Shown piece by piece: positions 47,231-59,616 of a DNA stretch of 64,000 bases. Origin of the DNA: Blastomyces gilchristii SLH14081 (lineage: Eukaryota > Ascomycota > Eurotiomycetes > Onygenales > Ajellomycetaceae); NCBI RefSeq assembly GCF_000003855.2, contig NW_003101661.1:278073-342072 (forward strand), read 5' to 3'. Made by a program: the position numbers and the translations under genes. How positions within the stretch are numbered: the stretch's first letter is position 1; the number at the start of each line of letters is the position of its first letter. The notes under the pieces were generated by a model. That model saw nothing but the letters and a program-made list of their open reading frames with translations. It did no database searches and was not told the DNA's origin.

Positions 47231-48260
47231 TTATAAAAACATTCATTGTCTTCTTATTAGAAATAATTATTTATACATTATCTTCTTATTAAAAATAATT
47301 ATTTATCAAGAGATATCTGAATATATAATAATACATAAGAAATAGAGAAACAGTTAAACAGTTAAGCAGACACTGAGTTCTCAGATAGAAGCTTACTTAT
47401 CAGTTACTCTGACTCTGTAACAAGATCTTATAAAGAGAATAAGATTTTATAAGAGAATATCAGTGAAAGATCTGAGAGTTCTGACACTCAGATATATAAG
47501 AATATGATTACACTTCTTCAGATTTCATAGATATTATATATTTAATAATTGATATAATCATGTCTAATGATAATATGAAACTCTTAAATATAAGTATAGA
47601 TATAATATCACAGTGACTCTGAGCAATGTTGAAATTATAATAATAATAAATAGTTAATATACATGCAACTCAATAACTTCAATATAAAGAGATTCAATGA
47701 TTAACTCATATAATTTCAACATTTACAGAATTGAATATAAAAATGCTGAAAGAACACTTAGATGCTTCTGTATATTTTAATACTTCTAATCTCACTCTCT
47801 ACTCATTATAAAGAATGAAAATACTCATAAAACTGAGTGTAGATGAAGATTTCATCAGTTTATTAATTAATCAAAATTAATATATTAATAAATAATTGAA
47901 AGATTGTGTGAAACAGAAGTTTTATTTATGAATAAAAGCATATGAATCAGTGTTGCAAACATCTGATAATATTATGAGATATCTTGATATTCTGTTTTAA
48001 AACACTGTCATGTAATAGAAAGTATTAGATTGATTACAGAGTATCTGACAGAGAAATACTTCTCTTACAACATTCATCTCTGACTTCAACATCAAGATTC
48101 TAGAAGTAGGTGATTAATCTTGAGAGAATTGAATAAAGATTAGCATGCTCAAGAAGACATTGACTTTCAAACTCTTACAGACTCTTATAAGTGTAGACAA
48201 AGACCAGACTTATGAAGGCTTCTGCACACAGCTTCAGACATTGAATGACCGTCTTACCAA
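47231..48260 (+). pseudogene. gag remnant of A2
   Basis: Colinear with 3778-4800 of A1. No intact frame or clear motif. Confidence 0.5.
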
Positions 48261-48289
48261 GCTTGAAGAGGTCGGACGACAATGATTTG

Positions 48290-51200
48290 AAGAGAAGATG
48301 GCAATGAATGCGATTCTTGTATCTACTGTGGTTGATAACATGTATAATATGAAAGCCATGGTAGACAGCGGTCTATGCCACTATGCAATGATAAAATCTT
48401 CAGTTGTAAGATGTTATAACCTTCAGTGTATTCCTTTATCAAAACTCTGACTTCTTGCAGGATTTAATGATCTGAAAGATGTTTATACCTGTTACATGAT
48501 GAAACTAAACATAGATGTGAGAGAACATCAATATGAAGATGTCTACACATATGAAGTTAATAATCTCAATTATAATCTTATATTAGAACTTGTCTGACTA
48601 TCTGAATAAGATATCTTGCTGAATGCTTGAAACAGAAGCTTGATATTCTCTAATGATGATAGAATTCATGAAGATGATATTTATACAACTATGAATCTTA
48701 CACAGATCTCTGTCAATGCTTATAAAATACTCTGAAAAAGAAGTCATTATTAAAATTATCAACAGAGTTACTGATAAGTTCACTGATAGCAGAATCATGT
48801 ATCAATCTATTCTATCAGTCTGATCAATATTAAAAAGGCTCTAGAAAAGTTATTCTGTGTTATAATAACAGATTCTCATACAAAACTCTCTCAACAATAT
48901 CATGAATATCTAGATGTCTTCTGACAAGATAATATTATAAACATACCTCTCTTACAAGGTTCTGAAGTGAATCACAGTATCAAGTTAGAGAAAAAGAATG
49001 ATAAGAATCTCAAATCATTATAAGACTCTCTTTATAACATATCTTAAGATGAACTCCTTCTTCTTTAAAAGACACTCAATGATCTATTGAATAAAGAATT
49101 CATATATATTAACAACTCTTTCACTGCAGCCTCTATTCTCTTTGCAAAGAAATCAGATGAAGAACTCTGATTCTGTGTAAACTACTAAGATCTGAACAGA
49201 TTGACAAAGAAAGATCAATATTTCTTATCTCTCATCAATGAAACCCTAGCACAGATCAGATGAGCTTAATAATTTATAAAGTTAGATACCATCACTGCAT
49301 TTCATAAGATTCATATCACTGAAGAAGATGAATGACTTACAGTATTCTGAACATGTTATAATCTCTTTAAATGAATAGTCACACTCTTTGAGCTGACTAA
49401 CACTCTCAGTACATTTCAGAAGTATATCAACTGAGTACTTCAAGATTTTCTTGATGAGTTTGTATCTGCTTATTTAGATGATATTCTCATCTTCACTGAT
49501 GAATTCAGAAAAGAATATCAAGAATATGTGTGAAAGATATTACAACAGCTATGAGAAGCAGAACTACTGATAGATATTGATAAGTATGATTTTGAAGTCA
49601 AGAGTATCAAGTATCTGAGTTTTATTATAGAAGCTGATAAGAGAATTCAAATGAATTCTGAGAAAGTTTTCATTATTCTTGAATGAGAAGCTTCATATAC
49701 TGTGAAAGATGTATAAAGCTTCATTAAATTTGCTAATTTCTATCAGCAATTTATACAAAACTTCTCAGATATTATGAGATCACTTACAGATCTTACTAAG
49801 AAAGACTCAGTATTTCAATGATCAGTGAACACTGAAGCTGCATTTATATAGATAAAGAAGATATTAATTAATACCTCTCTACTGATAACATTTGATTCTG
49901 ATTATAACATAGTTATTGAAGCTAATTTCTCTAACTATATAATAGAAGAAGTAATATTATAATATAATAATGAAGATATTTTATAATTATATATCTTTAT
50001 ATCTAAGAAACTGAGTTCTGCTGAATACAATTATGAGATCTATAATAAGAAACTTCTTACAATTATATACTGTTTAGAAGAATAAGACTCTGAACTCTGA
50101 AGTATCTCTGAATTTAAAATAGTTATAGATTATAAGAATCTTAAATACTTTATAACTATCTATAAACTTACTGAATGACAGATACAATGATCTGAGTTCT
50201 TAAGTTACTTTTATTTTATAATATACTACTGTTCTGGCAGCTAGAACTCAATGACAGATGCTCTCTCATGACAAGAGCAGAATATATCATTTAATATAAC
50301 AGATACTCACTGAATGAATCAAGAGCACTGACTCTTGAATCTGAAAATACTAGTTAATCAAGATGAAATAGCTTACAGCACTATACATACTTCTTCAATT
50401 AGAACTATTACTGATATCTTAACTTCTTCTGAACCTATATTAGATGAGCTATAACATATAGCAGCTTAAATTGAGAAACTTCTTTAAGCACTCACTGAAG
50501 CAGTATAATAAGAAGCACTCTGATTTCTCTCAGAATTATGTGTAAGAACTGATATCTCAGAATATTCAATCAATAATAATAACACTCTATAATTCTGTAA
50601 ACAACACTGAGTCTCTCACTCTGAACTCTTACACACCTGAATAATGCAAGAGATGTATAATTTATATATAACTGATTATTCAGACTATGAATAACTGTAT
50701 AGAATGATCTTCTGAGAGTTCTATTAATCTAAGATATTAAACAGTATTAGATACTTCATCTGAAACTGTAACTACTGTTCTTTCATTATCTTATAAAAGA
50801 ACTGTAGAAAAGATCTACTAAAATCACTTAATATTTCTGATAAAATCTGATAAGATGTAGTAATTGACTTCACTATCAATCTATCTAAGAGTAAGAGTTA
50901 TAGAAATATTCTGATCATTATAAATTAATTAAGTAAAGATATAATATTGAAATCTTGTAATAAGATAAATACTGAATAAGTCACTGAAGCTTTTCTACAG
51001 AGTCTGTTCTATTGAATGTATGAATTACTGAGATTTATAGTATCAGATCAGAGCTGTCAATTTATAAGTACTCTCTGAACTAGAATCTGTTAAGTTCTCA
51101 AGATTACACACTGTCTGTTAACTGTCTATCACTCTGAGACTGATAATACATCAGAATGAATAATTCAGACTGTAAAGAATTATCTTTATAAGTTCTGTAA

Positions 51201-51340
51201 TTACTTATAAGATGATTGATATGATCTTCTTCTACACACAGGAATTACTATCAGCAGTCAAGATGTTATTTTAACAGATATAAGTCTGTTCTTTCTTACA
51301 TACAGATATCATATGAAAGTGTTAAATCTTCTAGAGATTA
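48290..51340 (+). pseudogene. pol remnant of A2 (PR-RT-RNase H-IN)
   Basis: The protease block NMKAMVDSGLCHYAMIKSS is intact near 48345 (catalytic DSG present). RT follows with AYLDDILIFTDEF near 49467, so the catalytic Asp pair is intact here, unlike in A1. RNase H and integrase remnants follow (NILIIINWLSKDIIL type reading near 50900; YHSETDNTSE near 51128). RIP-type stops remain throughout. The segment ends at the TSD of the composite retroposon. Confidence 0.75.
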
Positions 51341-51410
51341 TACAGTTCACACTATTATTATTATTATTCTTCAATTATAGATGTATACAGTCAGAGACTA
51401 TGACATCTAT

Positions 51411-51430
51411 CTGAGAACTTTAGTTCTCAG
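51411..51430 (-). other. Conserved 3' stem-loop (composite retroposon)
   Basis: CTGAGAAC and GTTCTCAG form a perfect 8-bp stem with a TTTA loop. It is about 50 bases from the (AAT)n tail. Confidence 0.7.
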
Positions 51431-51745
51431 GGTTTTTTCTATGTCTGTAAAGTTAACTATTGTACATTCATCAATTTTAGATATGCAAAATCAGAAAATT
51501 CCAGCTCAGAATATAAAAACTGTTTATAAATTGCAGTGTTTTAACATCTTTTGATACTTTGAAATCATTTGACAATATCATGACAAAAGAAAAGAGAGAA
51601 AGAACACAGTCTCAAAGATAGACACATTAAATAGATAGATAGAAAGAAATTGAAAGGAAAAGATACAGAAAAAGATAAAGTAAAGAGAGACTATAACAAA
51701 ACAAATTATTAAAAGAGAGTGTATAGCTGTTTTAACAGACTATAT

Positions 51746-51960
51746 CTAATTGATTTCCTCCTCTTCATATTCAGATAATTCTGAATTTAGCCATTTTCTT
51801 ATAGCTGCTTGAGTTTCTGATAGAAAGTCTATTAAGTATTTAATTCCTGTCTCAGTTGAGAATAAGAATCTTATATTTAATTGATTTAGATCATACTTCT
51901 CTTTCAATCTGGCTCTGAGACTATTGTATAATGCACAGTGCATTATAATATGCTCAGGAC
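51746..51960 (-). pseudogene. C-terminal fragment of LINE ORF2
   Basis: The reading EHIIMHCALYNSLRARLKEK to the end (LSEYEEEEIN, stop) matches the LINE reading at 63345-63562. Here the Trp of RKWLNSEL is intact. In the LINE copy the same codon is TGA, which shows the RIP damage directly. The cysteine and histidine of MHCALYN are also typical of the region downstream of RNase H in fungal LINEs. Confidence 0.75.
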
Positions 51961-52628
51961 TACGGGCGCTAGCCACCCGCAGGATGCACCTTAAGCTAAT
52001 TACATTTTAACCCCCTATAATTAACCGACCACCGCGTCCGTCCTCTCAGGCCAGCCACTAATTTCCAGGGGCGTTAGTTAGTGGCTGCCACCGCCCACTT
52101 GGTGGCGTACACACCAAGCTTCCGGTTGCTGATCTCGGCCCCATTAGATGCCCATAGGCCTACCAATCAGCTGTCGTGGCCTCGCCCCGTGTTAGGGACT
52201 AACCATAGGCTTGATGACTGCAGTCCTCCCTGCCAGTATTAGGGCTTGGCAGGGAGCTTGCAGGCTCTAGCCTATCAGGGTGCCCTGCCTAGGGCCTAGA
52301 TGCGCGTCTAGGCCTGCTAGTCGGGTGGTTTTCAAAATCATTCCCTGTATTTGGGGGGGAGCTAGGCTCCGATGACAGCCCTAGTTAGGGACTCACTTAA
52401 GTAGTGTATAACCACTACATTAGGCTTGGCTCTATATCATTAGAACCTTGACGGGTGCACAGTAGGATAGTGGGACATTGACACCCCATGCCGGCCCTGG
52501 TGGGTGTTCACAGGATCTCGCTTAACTAGTGGCTTGGCTTGCAGTAGGGAGTTCTACCCCGCACCAAGCCTTACTAATTAGGCTCAGCCCCTATTACATG
52601 GGGGCTTTCATGGGTAAGAAGTGGCAGG
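51960..52628 (-). other. GC-rich body of the composite retroposon
   Basis: CpG-containing, little or no RIP damage, no recognisable reading frame on either strand. Several short imperfect palindromes are visible (TAGGCTTGG/CCAAGCCTTA type, GGCCTAGATGCGCGTCTAGGCC). Function unknown. It may be a low-copy sequence, which would explain escape from RIP. Confidence 0.6.
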
Positions 52629-52709
52629 TGCCAGCGGTGGGATTCGAACCCACGCACCCCTAATGTGTGCGGCCTTGGTTACCAGTCTTACCAACTGGGC
52701 CACGCTGGC
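52629..52709 (-). other. tRNA-like head of the composite retroposon
   Basis: 81 nt on the minus strand. The 7-bp acceptor stem GCCAGCG/CGCTGGC is perfect with a 3' A. The A-box TGGCCCAGTTGG and B-box GTTCGAATC are exact. The T-arm GTGGG-TTCGAAT-CCCAC is perfect. The loop CTGGTAA contains a GGU (Thr) anticodon, but the D-arm and anticodon stem do not fold cleanly. I read it as a tRNA-derived pol III promoter and not a working tRNA gene. Confidence 0.7.
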
Positions 52710-52723
52710 ATACAGTTCACACT

Positions 52724-53288
52724 GAATCTCTGCAGTCTGATTCAGATTGCTGATAATATAGTAATAAAGCTCTGAGATGTCTGTGATTGAGCAGAGATCT
52801 TCATGATAACTGTGAAACAAGATTAAGAGAACTAAATTAATGTTCACTGAGATTTCATCAAATAATATAAGATAGAAGATCTGGTATGATTGAATCTTAA
52901 GAATATATGAATCACATATTCATCTCATACACTAGATTATTATCATATCAGGTATAAAGTGATAGAAGTTCTAAATAGTCATAACTATTATCTTAACACA
53001 TTATCAGAGATTCATGATATATTTCATACAAGCTTACTCTGCTACACTATTATTAATTTATTCTCTTCTCAGCTGACTTCTGACTGACAGTCATCAGACA
53101 TCATAGAAGAAGATAATGAGCTTGAGTGAGAGATTGAGAATATTCTTGATAAGAGACTCTGCAGTCACAGCTGATAATATCTTGTGAAATAAGTCAGTTA
53201 TAATTAACTGATCTGAACTCTGAGTTCTGTATTATCTGAAACAGCAGCTCTTGATCAATGAGAACTGCTTCTGAAAGAAGAGAGCTAA
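52724..53288 (+). pseudogene. 3' end of A2 pol with chromodomain
   Basis: The A2 reading resumes after the composite element. The chromodomain lies near 53128-53230 (EIENILDKRL...YLVK-stop-VSYN), with conserved Trp codons changed to stops. The purine tract AAAGAAGAGAGCTAA precedes the 3' LTR. Confidence 0.7.
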
Positions 53289-53621
53289 TGTGATGAGCTG
53301 CGCCTGATCAATTATATAGACTATTTCATTACACTTCGTAGATTCTTTCATTCTCAATCACTGATTCTCAGTCACTATGAACATGTGTAATGTATGCTCT
53401 GATTCTCAGCCATTTTCAATCACTGATTCTTGACTGCTATAAATATGTGTATATTCTTCCGCCCTGAAGCTCCACCGCGTATATCATCACATACATGTAT
53501 AAATATTCACCTTGATCACTGATTCTTGCACTTTCTCTTTCTTTTCTTCTTTAACATTTTTATCTTTGTTATATAAGACCTATCAATATTATACTGATCT
53601 ATTCGGCGTAGGCCTCTTACA
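53289..53621 (+). repeat. 3' LTR of A2
   Basis: Starts TGTGATGAGCTGCGCCTG and ends GGCCTCTTACA, followed by CTAAG. Confidence 0.87.
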
Positions 53622-53775
53622 CTAAGTATTATATCTGTGATATTCTTATAATAACTCTATAGCTCATAAGCTCACTATTTAAGTAAGATAATCAAGCTTA
53701 TTTATATAACTCTTTAAATAACTATTTCTATATAATACTACTAACTAGTCACTACTTCAGTTCTATTATATTATA

Positions 53776-55877
53776 ATTTAAATCACTTAATCTGATTATA
53801 AGTTTGAATCAGTTAAGCTCTATTAACAGACTGATATAATCTTATATATTTATACTGAGACTGATTCAATCTTACTCTCTGAAGAAAACTTCATATTATT
53901 CTCTAGAGTATATATATCTCTATTTTAATAGAAATCTGAGATTTCTGAACTTACTGTATACTATAATATAAGCTCTTTAATTACTCTGTCACTGCTGCAG
54001 TCTTTACACATCTACATCTGTTATAAAGATAGAGAGATTAAGATTAAAGATTTTTTGAATTATAAGAGAAATATATTATCTAAATTTCATAACTTTATTT
54101 ATATTCTTGAACAGTAATTTCATCTTAATCTGAGTCAGTTTAATACTTATAAGATATAAGTAATATGCACTATCAATCTTCTTAAAGACATCTCTGTAAC
54201 TACTTAAATTATTAAGAAGAGAGAGCTTGAGTGTATTAATACTATTATAACTTAAGAAGAAGTTAAAGACTTTCTACTGAATCAGATTAAAGATTATTAT
54301 AATCACAGCTTTATAATAGTATAGTAATTCAACTTATTATATTAATAAAATAATAAGAATTCTTTTAATTTTAATATAAGATTTGAAGAATATTAAGAGA
54401 AATTAACTAATAATTTAAATTAAGTAAAGATACAGTTTTATCTTATAAAGCTGATTTATAAGATCTAGAAAATAATATTATAGTATCAGAGTTTATTAAT
54501 TAATTATACTGAGTTTATTAACTTAACTTTCTAAATCTATTTAAATAGCTGTATAACTCAGTATAGAAGATGAAAGAAAACTCAGATCTCTGTAGAGAAC
54601 TAACACTGAAGATTATAAGCTTCTTATATTATATCTTACTATTATTGAATTGATAAAGAATGAAATAGTCTACAATCTTTCAATTTAACTATTTTTAGAA
54701 TTCATTAATAAGTTACAGTAGAGAAACATCTCTACTGTAACTTAAATTCAGAAGTTAAAGAAGAAAGAATTCAGTTTAAACTTGAAAGAGACAGACTCTG
54801 AGTAGAGTAGTACTGTTAAGAAATTAAGTCACTGATAACTAGAAGAATATAAACTTCTACTATTAAATAATTCAGTCTTCATCTCTTATAGCAGAATAAT
54901 GTATTAGAAGTTATTATAATGTATTAGAAGTTATTAAGAATTTATTATAATAATTTTCATACTGAGTACTTCAGATTAGAGAAGATTGAGAAGCTTCTAA
55001 AATATAAATATATTTAAAATAAGCTTCAGACAGATATTAAAGAGTACATTAAAACTTACAATATCTGTTAAAGAATAAAGATTCTGTGATATAAGTAATA
55101 CAGTGAGTTGATATCACTGTCTATTTTAAAGAGTTTATAACAGAATTTATCAATGAATTTCATAATTAATCTACTAAAGTTAATAAGAGTCAAAGAATAT
55201 AACTCAATTTTAGTCATTATCAATTACTTTATAAAGATAATAAAATATATCTCTACTTATAAAAAGATTAAAGCCTCTGAATTAACTGATCTATTTTTAG
55301 ATATTATTATTTATAATCATAGTGCTTTAAAATCATTGATAACAGATCAAGAATTTCTCTTCATTAGTAAATACTGATCAGCTTTTTACTATTATCTTAT
55401 AATAAGATATCTTCTCAGCACTGCATTTCATCTGCAGATAGATAATCAAACTGAATATCAGAATCAGATATTAGAACAGTATCTTTAAGTATTCTATTTA
55501 TATTATCAGAATAATTCACTTAAACATCTTCTAATCACTGAATTTATATATAATATTATAAAGAATGTAATCTTAAAAGTATCTTCTTTCTATACTTATT
55601 TTGAATATAATTCTTCATTACTCAGTGATGTCACAGATGATGTTTTTAAGAAGAGAATAGACAGTCAGAATATTCAATAGATACAGAGAACAGAGTACTT
55701 CTCAGTACTAGAAGTAAAAGCAAGATTAAAACTTTTGAATAAAATTCATAAGAAGACAGTAAAAAGCATTCATCATACTCAGAAGTAATAGATAGAATAC
55801 TATAATTAAGAACATCTTTTAATGAAGTTCTTGATAGAGAATCAAGTACTACTTTCAGCAAAGAATATCAAGATAAT
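53776..55877 (+). pseudogene. gag-pol remnant of B3 with internal deletion
   Basis: It follows B1 from 5545 to about 6310 (gag), then jumps near 54547 to the region matching B1 8772 and onward, losing the protease and RT. The integrase part (open frame 55153-55377, ITDQEFLFISKY) is colinear with 9358-9582. It stops at the LINE insertion. Confidence 0.7.
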
Positions 55878-56165
55878 CAAAATAAAATCCATGTAAAGCA
55901 CATCAAGCGCTCCACCACGAACTCGCTCAATTTGTCGAATAAGAACCCGCCGATGGATCCATCGAAAAGCCCTCGATCATACGAGCATTTTGACCCCATC
56001 GCCGACTGCATACCCCGTATGGTGGTGGAGTTATCCAGCCAAACATGAACCAGACGTTGTTCGAAACTCCTGTGTGGGATTATCCCCTGTTCACCCCTAC
56101 CACACCACAACCCTGGGCCAAATTGCCATACAAATTGTAAGGTGAAGAGACCTAACCATATGCAT
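55878..56165 (+). other. GC-rich, unmutated 5' segment of the LINE
   Basis: It lies between the TSD and the RIP-mutated LINE body and keeps many CpGs. No recognised protein. Readings include short plausible stretches (MDPSKSPRSYEHFDPIADC; NMNQTLFETPVWDYPLF). It may be a captured low-copy host sequence or a 5' UTR that RIP did not reach. Confidence 0.55.
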
Positions 56166-56238
56166 CAATCTTCTCAATTTTGAAAGATCCCTGATCTGTA
56201 TTTATGAAGATATCTGAGAAGCATCTTCCATGAAAACC

Positions 56239-56575
56239 CTGTCTATCTTTGATGTTCCAAAACATCAATGCCAAGTCCCACCCATGTACCGCCCTTCTCA
56301 ATCTGGCCCATCTCGAGCAGAAAAATACAAAAAGATATCTCAGTAATAGTATCAAGCACATAATCAACAGACACATCTGAAGTGCATTCTCTGTAAAAAA
56401 CTCTCTCTGTCTTTGATATATCAAGACATCAACACCAAGTCTCATCCTTGTACCACTTCTCTCAATCTGGCTCATTCTCAGCAGGAAAATATAAAGAGAT
56501 ATCTCAGCAACTGTACTTAATACATAATCAGCAGATATGATAACTATAAAATCAGTATATCTCAAGATCTGACTG
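56239..56575 (+). repeat. Tandem duplication in the LINE 5' region
   Basis: Two units with a 168-bp period. CTGTCTATCTTTGATG at 56239 matches CTGTCTTTGATATA at 56407, and the pattern continues through AAGATATCTCAG. The second unit carries more transitions. It could be LINE promoter monomers, but two units are too few to say. Confidence 0.6.
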
Positions 56576-56649
56576 AGTCTTTGATCTCTGCACAGTGAGA
56601 TATATTAAATCTAGTTTTAATATCTCAATATTCAATAGATTCTGTAAGA

Positions 56650-57025
56650 TTATTATTATTATTATTAGTATTCTTCCATTATACTCATATGCAAGCGGAG
56701 CTTATGATGAGTCCTTGCGTGATGTTAAATACAGGTCAAGTGTTGGTTATACAGGAGGAAATACAGGTGTTGAGACCACGCCAAGATAACAAGAACATAG
56801 GAAAATACAAAGGAGTGACAATTAGATACATGCGATAATAACTTCTCAGCCCAGGAACATAGAGCAATTCATTGGAGCGATTTGTACACCTCTGTATTTA
56901 TTAGGAACCTGAGGTGCTTGAGTTCCGGATTTAATGTATCCCCTGCGGGTTTCGAACCCACGCGCCTTGGTTTCCCACGCCAAGGTGCTACCGGGTGGCC
57001 GCATTAACCATTCGGCCACCGGGGC
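56650..57025 (-). mobile_element. tRNA-derived SINE, family 1, copy 3
   Basis: Inserted in the LINE, minus strand, with a 13-bp TSD AGATTCTGTAAGA (56637-56649 and 57028-57040). It is almost identical to copy 1 at 19635: across the ~200 bp I compared I see only two substitutions. Not RIP-mutated. Two extra bases TA separate the head from the right TSD. Confidence 0.9.
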
Positions 57026-57969
57026 TAAGATTCTGTAAGAGATTGAAAACAGTAACACTAGATTTCTATTAAATTTGAGAATTAACTCTACATTGATATA
57101 ATCATTGATAAAGTCTTCTATTTTAAGATATAAATAATCAGTTTCTCTACATTCTGCTGATAATATTTATATTATTATATAGAAACAGACTTATATTCTC
57201 TATAATATCAAGACTCTGAAGAGAGAAAGTCTTGATAGAGAGTATACAGTAGTATATATCTTAGCAGTTTCTATCTCATTCTTCTGCAGCAGTTAATGCA
57301 AAAAAAAGATCTTATAAATAGTTTTTTACTTCTCTTGAAAAAGTAAGATGTTTTTCTCTAGATTTTATATAATATTCTTATAAAGAATTAAAAACAGAGT
57401 TATTTTCTATTATAATTTTATATTCTTTTAAATAAGAATTACTTTTTCAGTGACTGAAGAGCTTTTATTAATACTTAATTCTTTTTTACACTCTTTATTA
57501 ACTGATTTGAGTTGTACACTTATTGTGTGAGAAGAATTGAATGATTTAGAATAAAATTAAACAGTTTTAATCAATTTCTCTGCAAAAAATTGATTTATTT
57601 TTTATCAGTTTTTCTCTCAAAAACTGTCATATTATCTGATTTATTATTAATTGATATCATACTTTTTCTCACTGTATTTTAAGAAAGAGATTATAAAGAT
57701 TTTATTAATTTATCTTAAAAATCAATTTTAGTTTATTAGATTCTCTTTAAAAATCTAACCTAGTTACTGAACTAGTGTGAAAAAAATCAGATATTTTATA
57801 TATAAAAGTCTGTTATTCTTCTTTTGAAATAGTCTGATCAACTTTTCAATTAAAAACAGATTTAGAAATCTCTTAATTGAAACAGTCTGACCAACTTTTC
57901 AATTCAAAAGAGTTTAATAAATATCTCAATTGAATTAGTCTGATCAACTTTTCATTGAGTAAGAATAAT

Positions 57970-59600
57970 GAGTTTAAAAGTACACTCAGTTGATGTGAAA
58001 AAAAATACTTTCTTAAATACTATTTCTGAGATTGAAATTCTGAAGAGAAGAAAGAAAGAAGAAATAGAGAAATAACAAGTTCTTGAAATATAGAAACTTA
58101 AAAAAGTAAGTAAAATTCTTGAAAAGCAGTGTCTGAGTGAGATGAATGAAGAAGTTCTGTTAATTCTTCATACTCAGACTAGACAACTACAGAAAGTAAT
58201 CAAGTTCAAACTTAGAATTTTAAACACAGTTCTAAAAACTTTGAAAATTTCTAATATAATTACTGACTCTTCAGTTTACTCTTCTTTCTTTTCTACTTCT
58301 TCTTCTTCTTCTTCTTTAAATCAGAAGAAAATATATACTCAAGCAGCTGAATCTGCTGTCTCTAAATCTGCTATCTCTAAATCTGCTATCTCAAAATCTG
58401 CTTAAAATTCTGAAAAAAACTGAGAAGAATACTGCTTATACTTCTATTGATAGAAGAGTGAGAAAAAAATATAAAAAGAGAAAAATCTTCAAATCTTCAG
58501 AAATAGAAGACTTATTCTCAAAGTCTTAAATCAGAACATCTTACAGAGAAATAAGCTAAACTTATGTCTTATTTTCAGAATTAGAAATGAAATTAATCAG
58601 CAGTTCTTTTCTCAGTTAATGACTGATATTTAAGTTCAAAAATCAGTTATAGCTTCAATTGAGTCATTCTTCTTTGAAAACTTCATTATTCTGATCACAA
58701 TGTCTGAATTCAGTGCAGAATTCCTTATTCAGAATGAGAATCTCTGAAAATCAGCAGTAGAATCTCTGTTAAACATAACAATTCTATCTAAAAGAGATGA
58801 AAAGTGAGATAAATTCATTCTTCATAATATTTCAGTTGAAATCTTTGACTGTGAGAAAGAAATACTACTTCTCAAAAATGAATTGAAAGAATATAATTCT
58901 ATTTAACTGAGAAAAGAGTCTGTATAACTTAATTCAATTAAGTTCAGATAGAGTAGAAGAAATATCTCTATTCTAGTATATATAAAGACACTTAAATAAT
59001 CAAGAATCTCTGAAGTAAGAGTAGCAGATTTGAAAATGAGAGTTCATGAATACAAAGACTCAGAAATGAATCTCAAAGCTTAAACACAGTGTTCAAACTG
59101 TCAAAGATATGAACACTTTACAATCTCTTATTTCAGAGACTTAAAATGCACATTCTGTGCTAGAGATCATAAAACTAGTGAGCATAAATATAAAACATGC
59201 TTAAAAAGAGATGAAATATATTAATATACTCTGCTTAAGTGCTTCAATTGTAAAGAAAAACATGCATCTAGCTCAAAAGAATGTGTATTTACTTCAAGAA
59301 CTCAGAAGAACTGAAGAAAAGATAAAGCTTAAAATGAATCTAAAACTGAAGAGAAAAGTCAAGCTAGTAAATCTATAACTGTAAGCTTAAAAAGAAGAAA
59401 TTCTTAACTATCTAGATCTTTAAACTTCAATTCTTCAGCTAAGTGTAAATAGAATTTGAATTCTCAAACTTCTGTTAAGATTAGAGAATTGAGAAATAAC
59501 TCTCAGGATAAACTAGATATAATGCAAGCAGTTAAGATTCCTACTTTTTGAAATAGTTATAATCTACTATCTGATGATAGAGATTAGATTCTACTCTATC
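57970..59600 (+). pseudogene. LINE ORF1 remnant (coiled coil and zinc-knuckles)
   Basis: The reading from about 58020 is rich in Glu/Lys/Leu/Gln (KKEEIEK..VLEI.KLKK and KILEKQCLSEMNEEVLLILH), which suggests a coiled coil. A tandem 15-bp repeat codes for SKSAI units near 58360-58403. Three Cys/His knuckles lie near 59095-59290: CSNCQRYEH (the final Cys now Tyr), CTFCARDHKTSEH and CFNCKEKHASSSKEC. ORF1 proteins of this layout bind the LINE RNA. Numerous stops and at least one frame shift. Confidence 0.7.
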
Positions 59601-59616
59601 TCTACTCTCTCTTAGT

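Larger units (their letters stand above)
51354..52709 (-). mobile_element. Composite retroposon: tRNA head, GC-rich body, LINE 3' end
   Basis: Flanked by a perfect 14-bp TSD ATACAGTTCACACT (51340-51353 and 52710-52723), minus strand, 1,356 bp. Its 5' end (52709) is a tRNA-like head. A GC-rich unmutated body of about 670 bp (51960-52628) follows. The 3' ~600 bases are the LINE 3' end: the last ~70 codons of ORF2 (51746-51960), 3' UTR, stem-loop and (AAT)n tail. It has no full coding capacity and must be mobilised in trans. It interrupts A2. Confidence 0.85.
46898..53621 (+). mobile_element. Ty3/Gypsy chromovirus A2
   Basis: LTRs of 333 bp (46898-47230 and 53289-53621) are flanked by a perfect TSD CTAAG (46893-46897 and 53622-53626). 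It is colinear with A1, apart from an internal deletion of several hundred bases near 48262-48290 at the gag/pol junction. The 5' LTR and the segment 48200-48400 keep CpG and are little mutated. The rest is RIP-altered. The composite retroposon at 51354-52709 is inserted just upstream of the chromodomain. Confidence 0.9.

Noticed and set aside
52629..52709. A functional tRNA-Thr gene
   Set aside because: Acceptor stem and T-arm are perfect, but the D-arm and anticodon stem do not fold normally, and it is the head of a retroposon with its own TSD.
56152..56565. A 137-codon minus-strand protein
   Set aside because: It spans the two 168-bp tandem units, so its open state follows from the repeat and not from selection on a protein.
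19635..57025. That the repeated (TTA)n tracts are ordinary microsatellites
   Set aside because: Each tract sits at the 3' end of a retroposon next to a TSD, so they are element tails.
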